A DNA stretch of 64,000 nucleotides from Bradyrhizobiaceae bacterium PARB1 (GTDB taxonomy: Bacteria > Pseudomonadota > Alphaproteobacteria > Rhizobiales > Xanthobacteraceae), in contig NKIY01000005.1 of assembly GCA_002256345.1 (NCBI GenBank), positions 562,485 through 626,484 on the forward strand. The letters run 5' to 3'. The position numbers and the translations under genes were made by a program. Each line of letters opens with the position of its first letter. The stretch's first letter is position 1. Below are positions 8,000 through 16,900 of this stretch, piece by piece. The notes under the pieces were generated by a model. The model was given only the letters and a program-made list of their open reading frames with translations. It did not search any database and had not been told where the DNA came from.

Positions 8000-8835
8000 T
8001 GTCGACTTACTACGCAAGCCTGCTCGCCGAGTCGGGCATCCTCCTGCTGGGCGCGCTTAGCGTCTACATCATCCTGGCCACCGGCCAGCTCTCGCTCGGC
8101 AACGGCGCCTTCATGGGCATCGGCGCCTATCTGTCGTCCTGGCTCACGGTGACGATGAATGTGCCGCTGACGCTAGCGCTGGTGATCTCCGCCGTCTTCG
8201 CTGGCGTCGTCGGCGCCATCGTCGCCTTCCCCGCGCTGCGGCTGAAGGGCATCTATCTCGCGATGGCCACCGTCGGCTTCGGCGAAATGGTGCGCAGCTT
8301 CTTCCTGAACTTCGATACCATGGGCGGCTCCGGCGGGTTTCGCGGCATGCAGCATATCGGCGTCGGCTACGTCTGGCTGTGGGCTGGCGGCATCCTGATC
8401 GCGGTGATGCTGCTGGAGCGCTCGCGCGTCTGGCTGGAAATGCAGGCGGTGCATGACGACGAAACGGCGGCCGGCCTGATCGGCCTCAACACCATCATCA
8501 CCAAGATCGGCGCCTTCGCCGCAGGTGCTGCGGTGGCGGCGATCTCGGGCGGCCTGTTCGCACATCACAATGTCTATATCGAACCGGCGAATTTCGGCTT
8601 CGAGCGTTCGGTGGAATTCGTGCTGGCCGTCATCCTCGGCGGCTCGACGGTGGCGCCGGGCTCGCTGGTCGGCTCGCTGCTCCTGATCTTCCTGCCTGAA
8701 TTCCTGCGGCCGATCGCCGACTGGCGCCTCGCCGCCTTCGGCTCGCTGCTGGTGCTGGTGCTGCTGGTACGGCGCCAGGGCATTCTCGACCGTTCGCTGC
8801 TCCGAACGTTGACCTTCCGGAGGGCTGCGGCATGA
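7999..8835 (+). CDS. Branched-chain amino acid-type ABC transporter permease (LivM type)
   Basis: A 278-residue membrane protein that pairs with the LivH-type permease to form the channel. It has the LivM pattern: TGQLSLGNGAFMGIGAYLSSWL near the N-terminus, LRLKGIYLAMATVGFGEMVRSF in the middle, a coupling loop with MQAVHDDETAAGLIGLNTIITKI, and a C-terminal GGSTVAPGSLVGSLLL. Translation is coupled on both sides: the start overlaps the upstream stop by one base and the stop overlaps the ATPase start by four bases. Confidence 0.88.
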   Translation: MSTYYASLLAESGILLLGALSVYIILATGQLSLGNGAFMGIGAYLSSWLTVTMNVPLTLALVISAVFAGVVGAIVAFPALRLKGIYLAMATVGFGEMVRSFFLNFDTMGGSGGFRGMQHIGVGYVWLWAGGILIAVMLLERSRVWLEMQAVHDDETAAGLIGLNTIITKIGAFAAGAAVAAISGGLFAHHNVYIEPANFGFERSVEFVLAVILGGSTVAPGSLVGSLLLIFLPEFLRPIADWRLAAFGSLLVLVLLVRRQGILDRSLLRTLTFRRAAA

Positions 8836-9584
8836 GCAACGCACTGCTACAACTCACCGGCGTCACCAAGACGTTCGGCGGCATCCACGCGCTGTCCAAC
8901 ATGGTCTGCGAGGTACCGGAAGGAAAGATCGTCGGCGTGATCGGCCCCAATGGCGCCGGCAAGACGACGCTGTTCAACACCATCACCGGCGCCTACCGCG
9001 CCGATGCCGGCGAGGTGAAACTCAAGGGCGTGGATGTCACGCAGTGGCAGTCCTACAGGATCGTGCGCGAGGGCATCGCGCGTACATTCCAGAACATCCG
9101 CCTGTTCGGCTCGATGTCGGTGTGGGAGCATCTGCTGGTCGCGCAGCCGCACAGCGAAGCCTCATGGCGACGTCTGCTGCCGATCTCCTGGGCCAATCCG
9201 GCGGCGCAGGCACGCGCCACCGAGGTGATGGAATTCTTCGGCCTCACCGAATTCCGCGACCGCCCGGCGAAATCGCTGCCCTACGGCATCCAGCGCAAGG
9301 TGGAGATGGCGCGCGCCGTCACCGCCAAGCCGAAACTGCTGCTGCTCGATGAGCCGGTCGCAGGCATGAACCATGACGAGGCCGAGGAGATCCGCACGCT
9401 GATGCTGCGGCTTCGCGATACCGGCCTCTCCATTCTCCTGATCGAACACGACATGAATTTCGTGATGCGGCTGTGCGACTATCTCTATGTGCTCGATTTC
9501 GGCGTGCTGATCGCCGAAGGCAAGCCTGAGGAAGTGCGCACCAATCCGGTCGTCCTCGACGCCTATCTCGGAAAGGACAACTGA
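8832..9584 (+). CDS. ABC transporter ATP-binding protein (LivG type)
   Basis: A 250-residue cytoplasmic ATPase of the importer. Walker A GPNGAGKT is at residues 38-45, the Q-loop is in RTFQNIRLF, Walker B is LLLLDEPVAGMN, and the switch His is in IEHDMNFVM. The signature is SLPYGIQRKVEMARA, degenerate compared with LSGGQ, as is usual for LivG proteins. It ends in the LivG-type PEEVRTNPVVLDAYLG tail. It forms a heterodimer with the next gene product and drives the two permeases. Confidence 0.9.
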   Translation: MSNALLQLTGVTKTFGGIHALSNMVCEVPEGKIVGVIGPNGAGKTTLFNTITGAYRADAGEVKLKGVDVTQWQSYRIVREGIARTFQNIRLFGSMSVWEHLLVAQPHSEASWRRLLPISWANPAAQARATEVMEFFGLTEFRDRPAKSLPYGIQRKVEMARAVTAKPKLLLLDEPVAGMNHDEAEEIRTLMLRLRDTGLSILLIEHDMNFVMRLCDYLYVLDFGVLIAEGKPEEVRTNPVVLDAYLGKDN

Positions 9585-10294
9585 TGCTCACGATCAAGGG
9601 CCTGGAAGTCCGTTACGGCGCGATCACTGCCGTGCGCGGCGTCGATCTGGAGATCAAGAAGGGCGAAATCGTCGCGCTGCTCGGCGCCAATGGCGCCGGC
9701 AAGAGCACGATCGCACGTTCCATCGCGGGACTGCTGCCGTTTCAGGGCGAGATTTCCTTCGAGGGCGAAAAACTCACGCCGAACAATGCCGAGAAGAACC
9801 TGCGCCGCGGCATTGCCCTCGTACCGGAGGGCCGCGGCATTCTCGCGCGCATGACGGTGTATGAAAACCTGCTGATGGGCATCTACACCCGCAGCGACAA
9901 GTCGGCAGCGATGGCCGATGTCGAGAAGATGCTGGAGCGCTTCCCGATCCTCGGTAAACGCCGTGATGGCCTCGCCAGCCTGCTCTCGGGCGGCGAACAG
10001 CAGATGCTGGCCATCGGCCGCGCGCTGCTGTCGAAGCCGAAGCTGCTCCTGCTCGACGAGCCGTCGCTCGGCCTCGCGCCGCTGATGACGGCGAGCCTGT
10101 TCAGCATGATCGCGCAATTTCGCGATGAGGGCCTGACCGTGCTGCTGGTGGAACAGAAGGCACGTCAGACGCTGAAGATCGTGGACCGCGCCTATCTGCT
10201 GGAGACCGGACGCGTGGTGACGTCTGGCTCAGCGGAGGCCCTGATCAACGATCCGACGCTGTCGGAAGCGTTTCTGGGCGGGGGAAGCCACTAG
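9584..10294 (+). CDS. ABC transporter ATP-binding protein (LivF type)
   Basis: A 236-residue ATPase, last gene of the importer operon, overlapping its neighbour by one base (TGATG). Walker A GANGAGKS is at 34-41, the LivF landmark VPEGRGIL(A) follows the Q-loop region, the signature is LLSGGEQQMLAIGRAL, Walker B is LLLLDEPSLGLAP and the switch region VEQKAR has Gln in place of His, typical of LivF. The stop is followed by a family B palindromic repeat, which probably ends the transcript. Confidence 0.9.
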   Translation: MLTIKGLEVRYGAITAVRGVDLEIKKGEIVALLGANGAGKSTIARSIAGLLPFQGEISFEGEKLTPNNAEKNLRRGIALVPEGRGILARMTVYENLLMGIYTRSDKSAAMADVEKMLERFPILGKRRDGLASLLSGGEQQMLAIGRALLSKPKLLLLDEPSLGLAPLMTASLFSMIAQFRDEGLTVLLVEQKARQTLKIVDRAYLLETGRVVTSGSAEALINDPTLSEAFLGGGSH

Positions 10295-10297
10295 CTC

Positions 10298-10413
10298 GTC
10301 GTTCCGGGGCGCGCGCAGCGCGAACCCGGAATCTTGAGATAGCTGAAATTCCGTAGAGCAAAACACTCCGAGGTTCCGGGTTCGCTCACCTGCGGTGAGC
10401 GCCCCGGAATGAC
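10298..10413. repeat. Dispersed palindromic repeat, family B copy 1
   Basis: About 116 bp with terminal inverted repeats GTCGTTCCGGGGCGC / GCGCCCCGGAATGAC and an inner pair around CGAACCCGGAAT / GGTTCCGGGTTCG. It fills the gap between two convergent genes. A second copy with the same architecture is at 19205-19330, also between convergent genes. Confidence 0.75.
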
Positions 10414-10432
10414 AGTATGGGGCAGCCTGGAG

Positions 10433-11548
10433 CTACGCCCCATACCGCGCCATCACCGGCCACGTCTCGGCGCTGCCGTTGTGCCCCACCACCTGATAGC
10501 TCGCATGCAGGTTCACCGTGGGGTCGCAATGCGTCGCGATCAGCAGCACGCGGCTGCCGAGTTTCGGCGGCTCTGCCCCCTCCGGCAATGTGATCATGCC
10601 GTGCTCGTCGCCGCCGAAGCGATAGACGGAGCCCTCGGGCACGCCCAGCATCAATGACGGCACCGGGCCGTTGAAGGCCATCGCTTTCACGCCGGCATCG
10701 ACGGTGAATTCACCAGCGCGGTTCACCGACGTCACCGTCGCCAGCACGAACAGGCTGGGCTCGAACGGCAACGCGCCGCCGCCCTCACCTTGCAGGCGGC
10801 CGTAATCTGCATCCATGAACAGATAGGAGCCGACCTGCAGCTCGGTGAATGTGCCGGCGATGTCGAGGGCACAGGCGCCGGTGCCGCTGCCGGTGACGAT
10901 GGGAGCAGTGATCCCAGCCTCCTTCAGAACCCGCAGGTGATCATCGAGAATGCCACGCACCTTCGCCGCGCCGGCCTTGCGTTCCTCATAGTCGATCATG
11001 TGCTGGACATGGCCGGCAAAGCCCTGAATGCCGCCAAAGGTCATGCCAGGCGTCGCCTCGATGAGCTGCGCAAGCGCGAGCGTCGCGGCTGGATCGACCA
11101 CACCGGTGCGGCGCTGGCCGACATCGATATCGATCAGCACCTGAACGGGACGGCTGCCGGTGTCCAGCAATGTATGCAGTACCTGGATCTGGTCAGCATG
11201 ATCGACAACCAGCGAGATGTCGGTGTTGTCGGCGAGCGCGGCGATGCGGGCGAGCTTGACGCGATCGGCCACTGGCGTCGTCAACAGCAGCCCCGGAACG
11301 CCTGCCTCGGCCATCGCCTCCATCTCGGCCACCGTGGCGCAGGAAATTCCGACCGCACCGGCCTCGATCTGCAACTGCGCGATGCGCGGCGACTTGTGCG
11401 TCTTGGCATGCGGGCGCAGCGCGATGTTGTTCGCCTTCGCGAAGTCCGCCATCGCCGCGATGTTGCGATGAAGGGCCACGCCATCGACCACCAGCGCCGG
11501 GGTCGCGATATCCTGCAGGACCGGCAGGGTCGGATCGAGGGTGGTCAT
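10433..11548 (-). CDS. DSD1-family PLP enzyme (D-threonine aldolase / D-serine dehydratase-like)
   Basis: A 371-residue fold-type III PLP enzyme. The alanine-racemase-like barrel carries the cofactor lysine in RPHAKTHKS (Lys49 most likely) and a phosphate-binding TGSGTGA near 219-225. The C-terminal beta domain holds the family's metal site, with EHGMI and THCDPTVNL (His and Cys ligands). Known relatives cleave or dehydrate D-beta-hydroxy amino acids (D-threonine, D-serine, D-3-hydroxyaspartate). It is divergent from the peptide importer, which suggests a role in using imported hydroxy- or D-amino acids. The exact substrate is not decided. Confidence 0.82.
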   Translation of the reverse strand: MTTLDPTLPVLQDIATPALVVDGVALHRNIAAMADFAKANNIALRPHAKTHKSPRIAQLQIEAGAVGISCATVAEMEAMAEAGVPGLLLTTPVADRVKLARIAALADNTDISLVVDHADQIQVLHTLLDTGSRPVQVLIDIDVGQRRTGVVDPAATLALAQLIEATPGMTFGGIQGFAGHVQHMIDYEERKAGAAKVRGILDDHLRVLKEAGITAPIVTGSGTGACALDIAGTFTELQVGSYLFMDADYGRLQGEGGGALPFEPSLFVLATVTSVNRAGEFTVDAGVKAMAFNGPVPSLMLGVPEGSVYRFGGDEHGMITLPEGAEPPKLGSRVLLIATHCDPTVNLHASYQVVGHNGSAETWPVMARYGA

Positions 11549-11832
11549 GGCGCTGGCAAACTCCTCCGGAATGGCGACGTTGAAAAATCTCTAGCAATGG
11601 GCGGCAACGAGTTGAAGACGCACCAAAGTCGCGGCCGTCAGGCGGAAAATGACTTGGCAAGCAAGCTAACTGGCAAAACGACACGAGAAATTAATGCTAC
11701 GGAACGCGACTATGGCGCAAGAATTGTCCTCTCGCTGCGGATTTACGCATGACTCCATCCAAGTTTCTGCCGTAGCTTGCGTGGAACCGGCCCGTTCCGC
11801 TATGCGCAGGCAGACGCAGGAGAATTTGACAG

Positions 11833-13443
11833 ATGAACCGCTTTGAAATCACCCGCCGCGCCGCGCTGCTGACCTCGGCCGCCATTGCGGCAAATGTGGC
11901 GAACCCGTTCCGCGCCTTCGCGCAGGAGACGCCTCGCAAGGGTGGCGTGTTCAACGTCCATTATGGTGCAGAACAGCGCCAGCTCAACCCGAGCCTGCAG
12001 GCCTCCACCGGCGTCTACATCATCGGCGGCAAGATGCAGGAAGCCCTGGTCGATCTCGATGAAAAGGGCCAGCCCATCGGCGTGCTCGCCGAGAGCTGGG
12101 AATCATCGCCCGACGGCAAGACCATCACCTTCAAGCTGCGCAAAGGCGTGACCTGGCACGACGGCAAGCCGTTCACCTCGGCCGACGTCGAATTCACCGC
12201 CATGAACATGTGGAAGAAGATTCTCAACTACGGATCGACGCTGCAGCTGTTCCTGACCGCGGTGGAAACGCCGGACGCGCATACGGCCGTGTTCAAGTAT
12301 GAGCGCCCTATGCCGCTCGGCCTCCTGCTGCGTGCCCTGCCCGATCTCGGTTATGTTTCGGCCAAGCACATCTATGAAACCGGCGACATCCGCCAGAACC
12401 CGGCCAATCTCGCGCCGGTCGGCACCGGCCCGTTCAAGTTCAGCAAATACGAGCGTGGCCAGTACATCATCGCCGAGCGCAACGACAATTACTGGCGCCC
12501 TAATGCGCCCTATCTCGACCGCATCGTCTGGAAGGTCGTCACCGACCGTGCCGCTGCGGCTGCGCAGATGGAAGCCGGTGACCTCCAATATTCGCCGTTC
12601 TCGGGTCTAACGATTTCCGACATGGCGCGGCTCGGCAAGGACAAGCGCTTCGTCGTCTCCACCAAGGGCAACGAAGGCAACGCACGCACCAACACCATCG
12701 AATTCAACTTCCGCCGCAAGGAGCTCGCGGACATCCGTGTGCGCCGCGCCATCGCGCATGCGATCAATGTGCCGTTCTTCATCGAGAACTTCCTCGGCGA
12801 CTTCGCCAAGCCCGGTACCGGCCCGATCCCTTCAGTCTCCGCAGATTTCTATCCGGGCCCGAACACACCGCAATATCCTTACGACAAGGCCAAGGCGATC
12901 AAGTTGCTGGATGAAGCCGGCTTCAAGCCGGGCGCCGGCGGCACCCGCTTCTCGCTGCGTCTCCTCCCAGCACCGTGGGGTGAGGATATCTCGCTGTGGG
13001 CGACCTTCATCCAGCAGTCGCTGAAGGAAGTCGGCATTCCCGTCGAGATCGTGCGCAATGACGGTGGCGGCTTCCTCAAGAGCGTCTATGCCGACCACGC
13101 CTTCGATCTCGCCACCGGCTGGCACCAGTATCGCAACGATCCCGCGGTCTCGACCACAGTGTGGTACCGCTCCGGCCAGCCGGCCGGTGCGCCCTGGACC
13201 AATCAGTGGGACTGGAAGAACGACCAGATCGACAAGGTGATCGACGACGCCGCCACCGAAATCGATCCGGTGAAACGCAAGGCGCTCTATGCCGAGTTCG
13301 TCAAGGAAGCGAATACCGAACTGCCGGTGTGGATGCCGATCGAGCAGATCTTCGTCACGGTGATCACCGCCAAGGCGCGTAACCATTCCAACAATCCGCG
13401 TTGGGGCTCCTCGAGCTGGCACGATCTTTGGCTTTCCGCCTGA
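11833..13443 (+). CDS. Peptide-type ABC transporter substrate-binding protein (family 5)
   Basis: A 536-residue periplasmic receptor of the DppA/OppA/NikA class. AGGAGA sits 9 bp before the ATG. The N-terminus MNRFEITRRAALLTSAAIAA is a twin-arginine-like signal ending AFAQE. Family-5 motifs are visible: LAESWESSPDGKTITFKLRK, WHDGKPFTSADVEFT and, later, NTIEFNFRRKELADIRVRRAIAHAI. It is first of a four-gene importer operon with two permeases and one double ATPase. The solute may be a di/oligopeptide or an amino-acid derivative. Confidence 0.88.
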   Translation: MNRFEITRRAALLTSAAIAANVANPFRAFAQETPRKGGVFNVHYGAEQRQLNPSLQASTGVYIIGGKMQEALVDLDEKGQPIGVLAESWESSPDGKTITFKLRKGVTWHDGKPFTSADVEFTAMNMWKKILNYGSTLQLFLTAVETPDAHTAVFKYERPMPLGLLLRALPDLGYVSAKHIYETGDIRQNPANLAPVGTGPFKFSKYERGQYIIAERNDNYWRPNAPYLDRIVWKVVTDRAAAAAQMEAGDLQYSPFSGLTISDMARLGKDKRFVVSTKGNEGNARTNTIEFNFRRKELADIRVRRAIAHAINVPFFIENFLGDFAKPGTGPIPSVSADFYPGPNTPQYPYDKAKAIKLLDEAGFKPGAGGTRFSLRLLPAPWGEDISLWATFIQQSLKEVGIPVEIVRNDGGGFLKSVYADHAFDLATGWHQYRNDPAVSTTVWYRSGQPAGAPWTNQWDWKNDQIDKVIDDAATEIDPVKRKALYAEFVKEANTELPVWMPIEQIFVTVITAKARNHSNNPRWGSSSWHDLWLSA

Positions 13444-13467
13444 CATAAAACGCGACAGAATAGCGCT

Positions 13468-14445
13468 ATGCGCATCCTATCTCTTGCGGGGCGGCGGCTC
13501 GCCGCCTCGATCCCGACGCTCCTTCTGATCCTGATCGGCGTGTTCCTGCTGCTGCAACTGGCACCGGGCGACACCGTCGATGCCATGATGGCGCAGATGG
13601 GCGGCGGCGATGCCGCAACCGCGCGCGAGCTGCGCAAGTTTTACGGACTCGATCTTTCGGTGCCGGTGCAGCTCGCCAATTATCTCTGGCGACTGGTGCA
13701 GTTCGATCTCGGCTTCTCCTCGATCTATGGCAAGCCGGTCGCCACCGTGATCTTCGAGCGCCTGCCGGCGACGCTGCTGCTGATGACGGCCTCGCTCTCC
13801 TTCGCCTTCTTCTTCGGCCTCGTGCTCGGCGTCATCGCCGCACGCGGCGTCAATCGCTGGCCGGACACGCTGATCTCGACGCTCGGCCTGATCTTCTATG
13901 CAACGCCGTCCTTCTGGTTCGGCCTGATGGCCATCGTGGTATTCTCGATCTATCTGCAATGGCTACCCGCCGGCGGCTTCGAGGATATCGGCGCGGTGCA
14001 GACGGCGTTCGAGCGTACGCTGGATATCGCTGCACATCTGGTGCTGCCGACGCTGACGCTGGCGCTGATCTTCCTCGCCATTTATCTGCGCATCATGCGC
14101 GCCTCGATGCTCGAAGTGCTCAATCTCGACTACGTCCGCACCGCGCGCGCCAAGGGGCTCGACGAGACACGCATCATCGCAAAACATGTGCTGCGCAATG
14201 CGCTGCTGCCGATGGTGACGCTGATCGGGCTGCAGGCCGGCACCATGCTGGGCGGCTCGGTGGTCGTCGAAAGCGTGTTCTCGCTGCCCGGCCTCGGCCG
14301 GCTCGCTTATGAATCGGTGATCCAGCGCGATCTCAACACGCTGCTCGGCATCGTCTTCATCTCGGCGCTGCTCGTGATCCTGGTCAATTTCCTGGTCGAT
14401 CTCCTTTATGCCCGGCTCGATCCGCGCATCCAGGCGGAGGGCTGA
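13468..14445 (+). CDS. Dipeptide-type ABC transporter permease (DppB type)
   Basis: A 325-residue inner-membrane permease with the DppB signature: an N-terminal helix (RILSLAGRRLAASIPTLLLI), a periplasmic loop with APGDTVDAMMAQMGGG and YGLDLSVPVQ, and the coupling segment DYVRTARAKGLDETRIIAKH followed by LRNALLPMVTLIGLQ. About six membrane helices are apparent. It lies 24 bp after the binding protein gene and 2 bp before the second permease gene. Confidence 0.9.
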   Translation: MRILSLAGRRLAASIPTLLLILIGVFLLLQLAPGDTVDAMMAQMGGGDAATARELRKFYGLDLSVPVQLANYLWRLVQFDLGFSSIYGKPVATVIFERLPATLLLMTASLSFAFFFGLVLGVIAARGVNRWPDTLISTLGLIFYATPSFWFGLMAIVVFSIYLQWLPAGGFEDIGAVQTAFERTLDIAAHLVLPTLTLALIFLAIYLRIMRASMLEVLNLDYVRTARAKGLDETRIIAKHVLRNALLPMVTLIGLQAGTMLGGSVVVESVFSLPGLGRLAYESVIQRDLNTLLGIVFISALLVILVNFLVDLLYARLDPRIQAEG

Positions 14446-14447
14446 GG

Positions 14448-15278
14448 ATGGATGCAGTGAAACGCTATTTCCGCAGCCCGGCCGCCGTCGTCGGCCTGTT
14501 CCTGCTGCTCGTCGTTATCGCCATGGCGGTGAGCGCAGGCTGGATCTATCCAAACGATCCGCTGTCGCTGGCCGGACGCCCGCTGGTGTGGCCGTTCGCC
14601 AATCCGCGCTTCCCGCTCGGCACCGACAATTCCGGCCGCGACATCGCAGCTCAAATCTTTTACGGCGCACGCATTTCGCTGCTGATCGGCGGTGTCGCGA
14701 CGCTGATTGCGGTGATCATCGGCGTGCTGATCGGCGCATTTGCCGGCTTCTATGGCGGCAAGGTCGATACGATCCTTATGCGCATCACCGAGGCCTTCCA
14801 GACGCTGCCCAATTTTGTGCTGCTGCTGGTGCTGGTCGCCGTATTCGGCTCGACACTCACCACTGTGACCATCGCTGTAGGCATCGTGTCATGGCCAGCG
14901 CCTGCGAGGCTCACCCGTGCGGAGTTCATGTCGCTGCGCAGCCGCGAATTCGTACAGGCCGGGCGGACACTCGGCATGAAGGATCTTCAGCTCATTCTCG
15001 GCGAGATCCTGCCCAATGCGCTGCCGCCTGTTATCGTCTATGCAAGCGTCGTGATGGCTGTATCGATCCTCCTGGAAAGCGCCCTCGCCTTCCTGCGCCT
15101 CTCCGATCCCAATGTCGCATCCTGGGGCAACCTCATCGGCCTCGGCCGCGACGTGCTGCGCGTGCAATGGTACGTCTCGGCGATCCCCGGCATCGCCATC
15201 CTGCTCACGGTGCTTGCGGTGTCGCTGGTCGGCCAGGGCCTCAATGACGCGCTCAATCCGAGACTGAAGAGCCGATGA
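14448..15278 (+). CDS. Dipeptide-type ABC transporter permease (DppC type)
   Basis: A 276-residue permease. It starts with one helix and the DppC-type loop FPLGTDNSGRDIAAQIFYGAR, then five helices with the coupling segment SREFVQAGRTLGMKDLQLI and ILPNALPPVIVYASV. Its stop overlaps the start of the ATPase gene by 4 bp, so translation is coupled. Confidence 0.9.
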   Translation: MDAVKRYFRSPAAVVGLFLLLVVIAMAVSAGWIYPNDPLSLAGRPLVWPFANPRFPLGTDNSGRDIAAQIFYGARISLLIGGVATLIAVIIGVLIGAFAGFYGGKVDTILMRITEAFQTLPNFVLLLVLVAVFGSTLTTVTIAVGIVSWPAPARLTRAEFMSLRSREFVQAGRTLGMKDLQLILGEILPNALPPVIVYASVVMAVSILLESALAFLRLSDPNVASWGNLIGLGRDVLRVQWYVSAIPGIAILLTVLAVSLVGQGLNDALNPRLKSR

Positions 15279-16900
15279 GCGAGACCATCCTCACCGTCGA
15301 AAACCTCAGCGTGAAGCTGCCGAAAGGCGCGGATCGCACCCATGCGCTCGGCGGCGTGTCACTGTCCGTCGCGGCGAACGAGATCGTCTGCGTGGTCGGT
15401 GAGTCCGGCTCCGGCAAATCCGTGATGGCCAATGCGGTGATGCGACTGCTGCCACAGGAAGTCGCCATCGACGGCGGGCGCGTGCTGTTCGAGGGCAAGG
15501 AGCTCGCCAGCGCCTCCGATGCCGAGATGCGCAAGGTGCGCGGCGCAGGAATCGCCATGATCTTTCAGGAGCCGATGACCGCGCTCAATCCGCTGCGCAC
15601 CATCGGCGACCAGATCGGCGAGATGTTCGAGATTCACACGGACCTCTCGAAGAAGGAGATCAAGGCGCGCGTGCTGGCGCTTTTGCAGGACGTTCGCATC
15701 CCCGATCCCGCGCAGGCGGCGCGCGCTTATCCGCACGAACTCTCCGGCGGCCAGCGCCAGCGCGCGATGATCGCCATGGCGCTGGCGCTCGATCCGCGGC
15801 TGCTGATTGCGGATGAGCCGACCACGGCGCTGGACGTGACGACACAGGCGCAGATTCTAAAGCTCATTCGCGAGCTGCAGAGCCGGCGCAAGACAGCAGT
15901 GCTGTTCATCACCCATGATTTCGGCGTCGTCGCCGAGATCGCCGACCGCGTAGTGGTGATGCAGCACGGCAAGGTGGTTGAGCAAGGCCCGGTGCAGAAC
16001 GTGCTGCACAATCCGCAGCATCCCTATACGCAACAGCTCATCGCCGCGGTGCCGCCGCTCACCGCGCCGCCGCCGCGCGAGCTGAACAGCGAGAACATCC
16101 TCACGCTGGCGAATGTCTCGAAGACCTATCGCAATGGCGGCTTTCTCGGCCGCGGCGCGCGGGTGACGCATGCGGTGAAGTCCGTATCGCTGAACCTGCC
16201 ACGTGGTGCGACGCTGGGCATCGTCGGCGAATCCGGCTCGGGCAAGTCGACGCTGGCGCGCTGCATCATCCGCCTGATTGATCCGGATGGCGGCGCCATC
16301 GTGCTCGAAGGCAAGGACTGGGCGAAACTGTCGCGTGACGAAGTTCGGCGCGAGACCAAGCATATCCAGATGGTGTTTCAGGACCCGTTCGCCTCGCTCA
16401 ATCCGCGCCGCAAGGCAGGCGATCTCGTGGCGCAGGGGCCGATCGTGCACGGCGTGCCGCGTGCGCAGGCCTGGGCGGACGCGAAGGAGCTGTTTCGTCT
16501 CGTCGGCCTCGATCCTTCGGCGATGGACCGTCTGCCGCATGAATTCTCCGGCGGCCAGCGCCAGCGGATCGGCCTTGCGCGTGCACTCGCGCTGAAGCCG
16601 GATGTGCTGGTGGCGGATGAAGCGGTATCGGCGCTCGACGTCTCGGTGCAGGCGCAGGTGCTGAAGATGTTGCACGACTTGCGCGAGCGGCTGGGGCTGT
16701 CGATCGTGTTCATCACGCATGACCTGCGGGTGGCTGCGCAGATTTGCGATCTCGTCGCCGTGATGAAGGACGGCGAAGTCGTGGAGCATGGGCTTGCCGG
16801 CGAAGTGTTCGGCAAGCCGCAGCATCCCTACACACAAGCACTGCTGGCTTCGATCCCGGGCGGGGATTTTACGCGGAAGAAAGAGGCGCTTACGGTTTAG
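15275..16900 (+). CDS. Dipeptide-type ABC transporter, fused double ATP-binding protein (DppD-DppF)
   Basis: A 541-residue protein holding both ATPase domains of the importer in one chain. Domain 1: Walker A GESGSGKS at 42-49, signature [16 protein letters not shown], Walker [13 protein letters not shown]. Domain 2: Walker A GESGSGKS at about 318-325, signature [16 protein letters not shown], and [12 protein letters not shown] with Ala where the usual Pro stands. Each domain ends with the oligopeptide-ATPase tail ([15 protein letters not shown] and [15 protein letters not shown]). Its last 4 bp overlap the end of the convergent FAD oxidoreductase gene. Confidence 0.92.
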   Translation: MSETILTVENLSVKLPKGADRTHALGGVSLSVAANEIVCVVGESGSGKSVMANAVMRLLPQEVAIDGGRVLFEGKELASASDAEMRKVRGAGIAMIFQEPMTALNPLRTIGDQIGEMFEIHTDLSKKEIKARVLALLQDVRIPDPAQAARAYPHELSGGQRQRAMIAMALALDPRLLIADEPTTALDVTTQAQILKLIRELQSRRKTAVLFITHDFGVVAEIADRVVVMQHGKVVEQGPVQNVLHNPQHPYTQQLIAAVPPLTAPPPRELNSENILTLANVSKTYRNGGFLGRGARVTHAVKSVSLNLPRGATLGIVGESGSGKSTLARCIIRLIDPDGGAIVLEGKDWAKLSRDEVRRETKHIQMVFQDPFASLNPRRKAGDLVAQGPIVHGVPRAQAWADAKELFRLVGLDPSAMDRLPHEFSGGQRQRIGLARALALKPDVLVADEAVSALDVSVQAQVLKMLHDLRERLGLSIVFITHDLRVAAQICDLVAVMKDGEVVEHGLAGEVFGKPQHPYTQALLASIPGGDFTRKKEALTV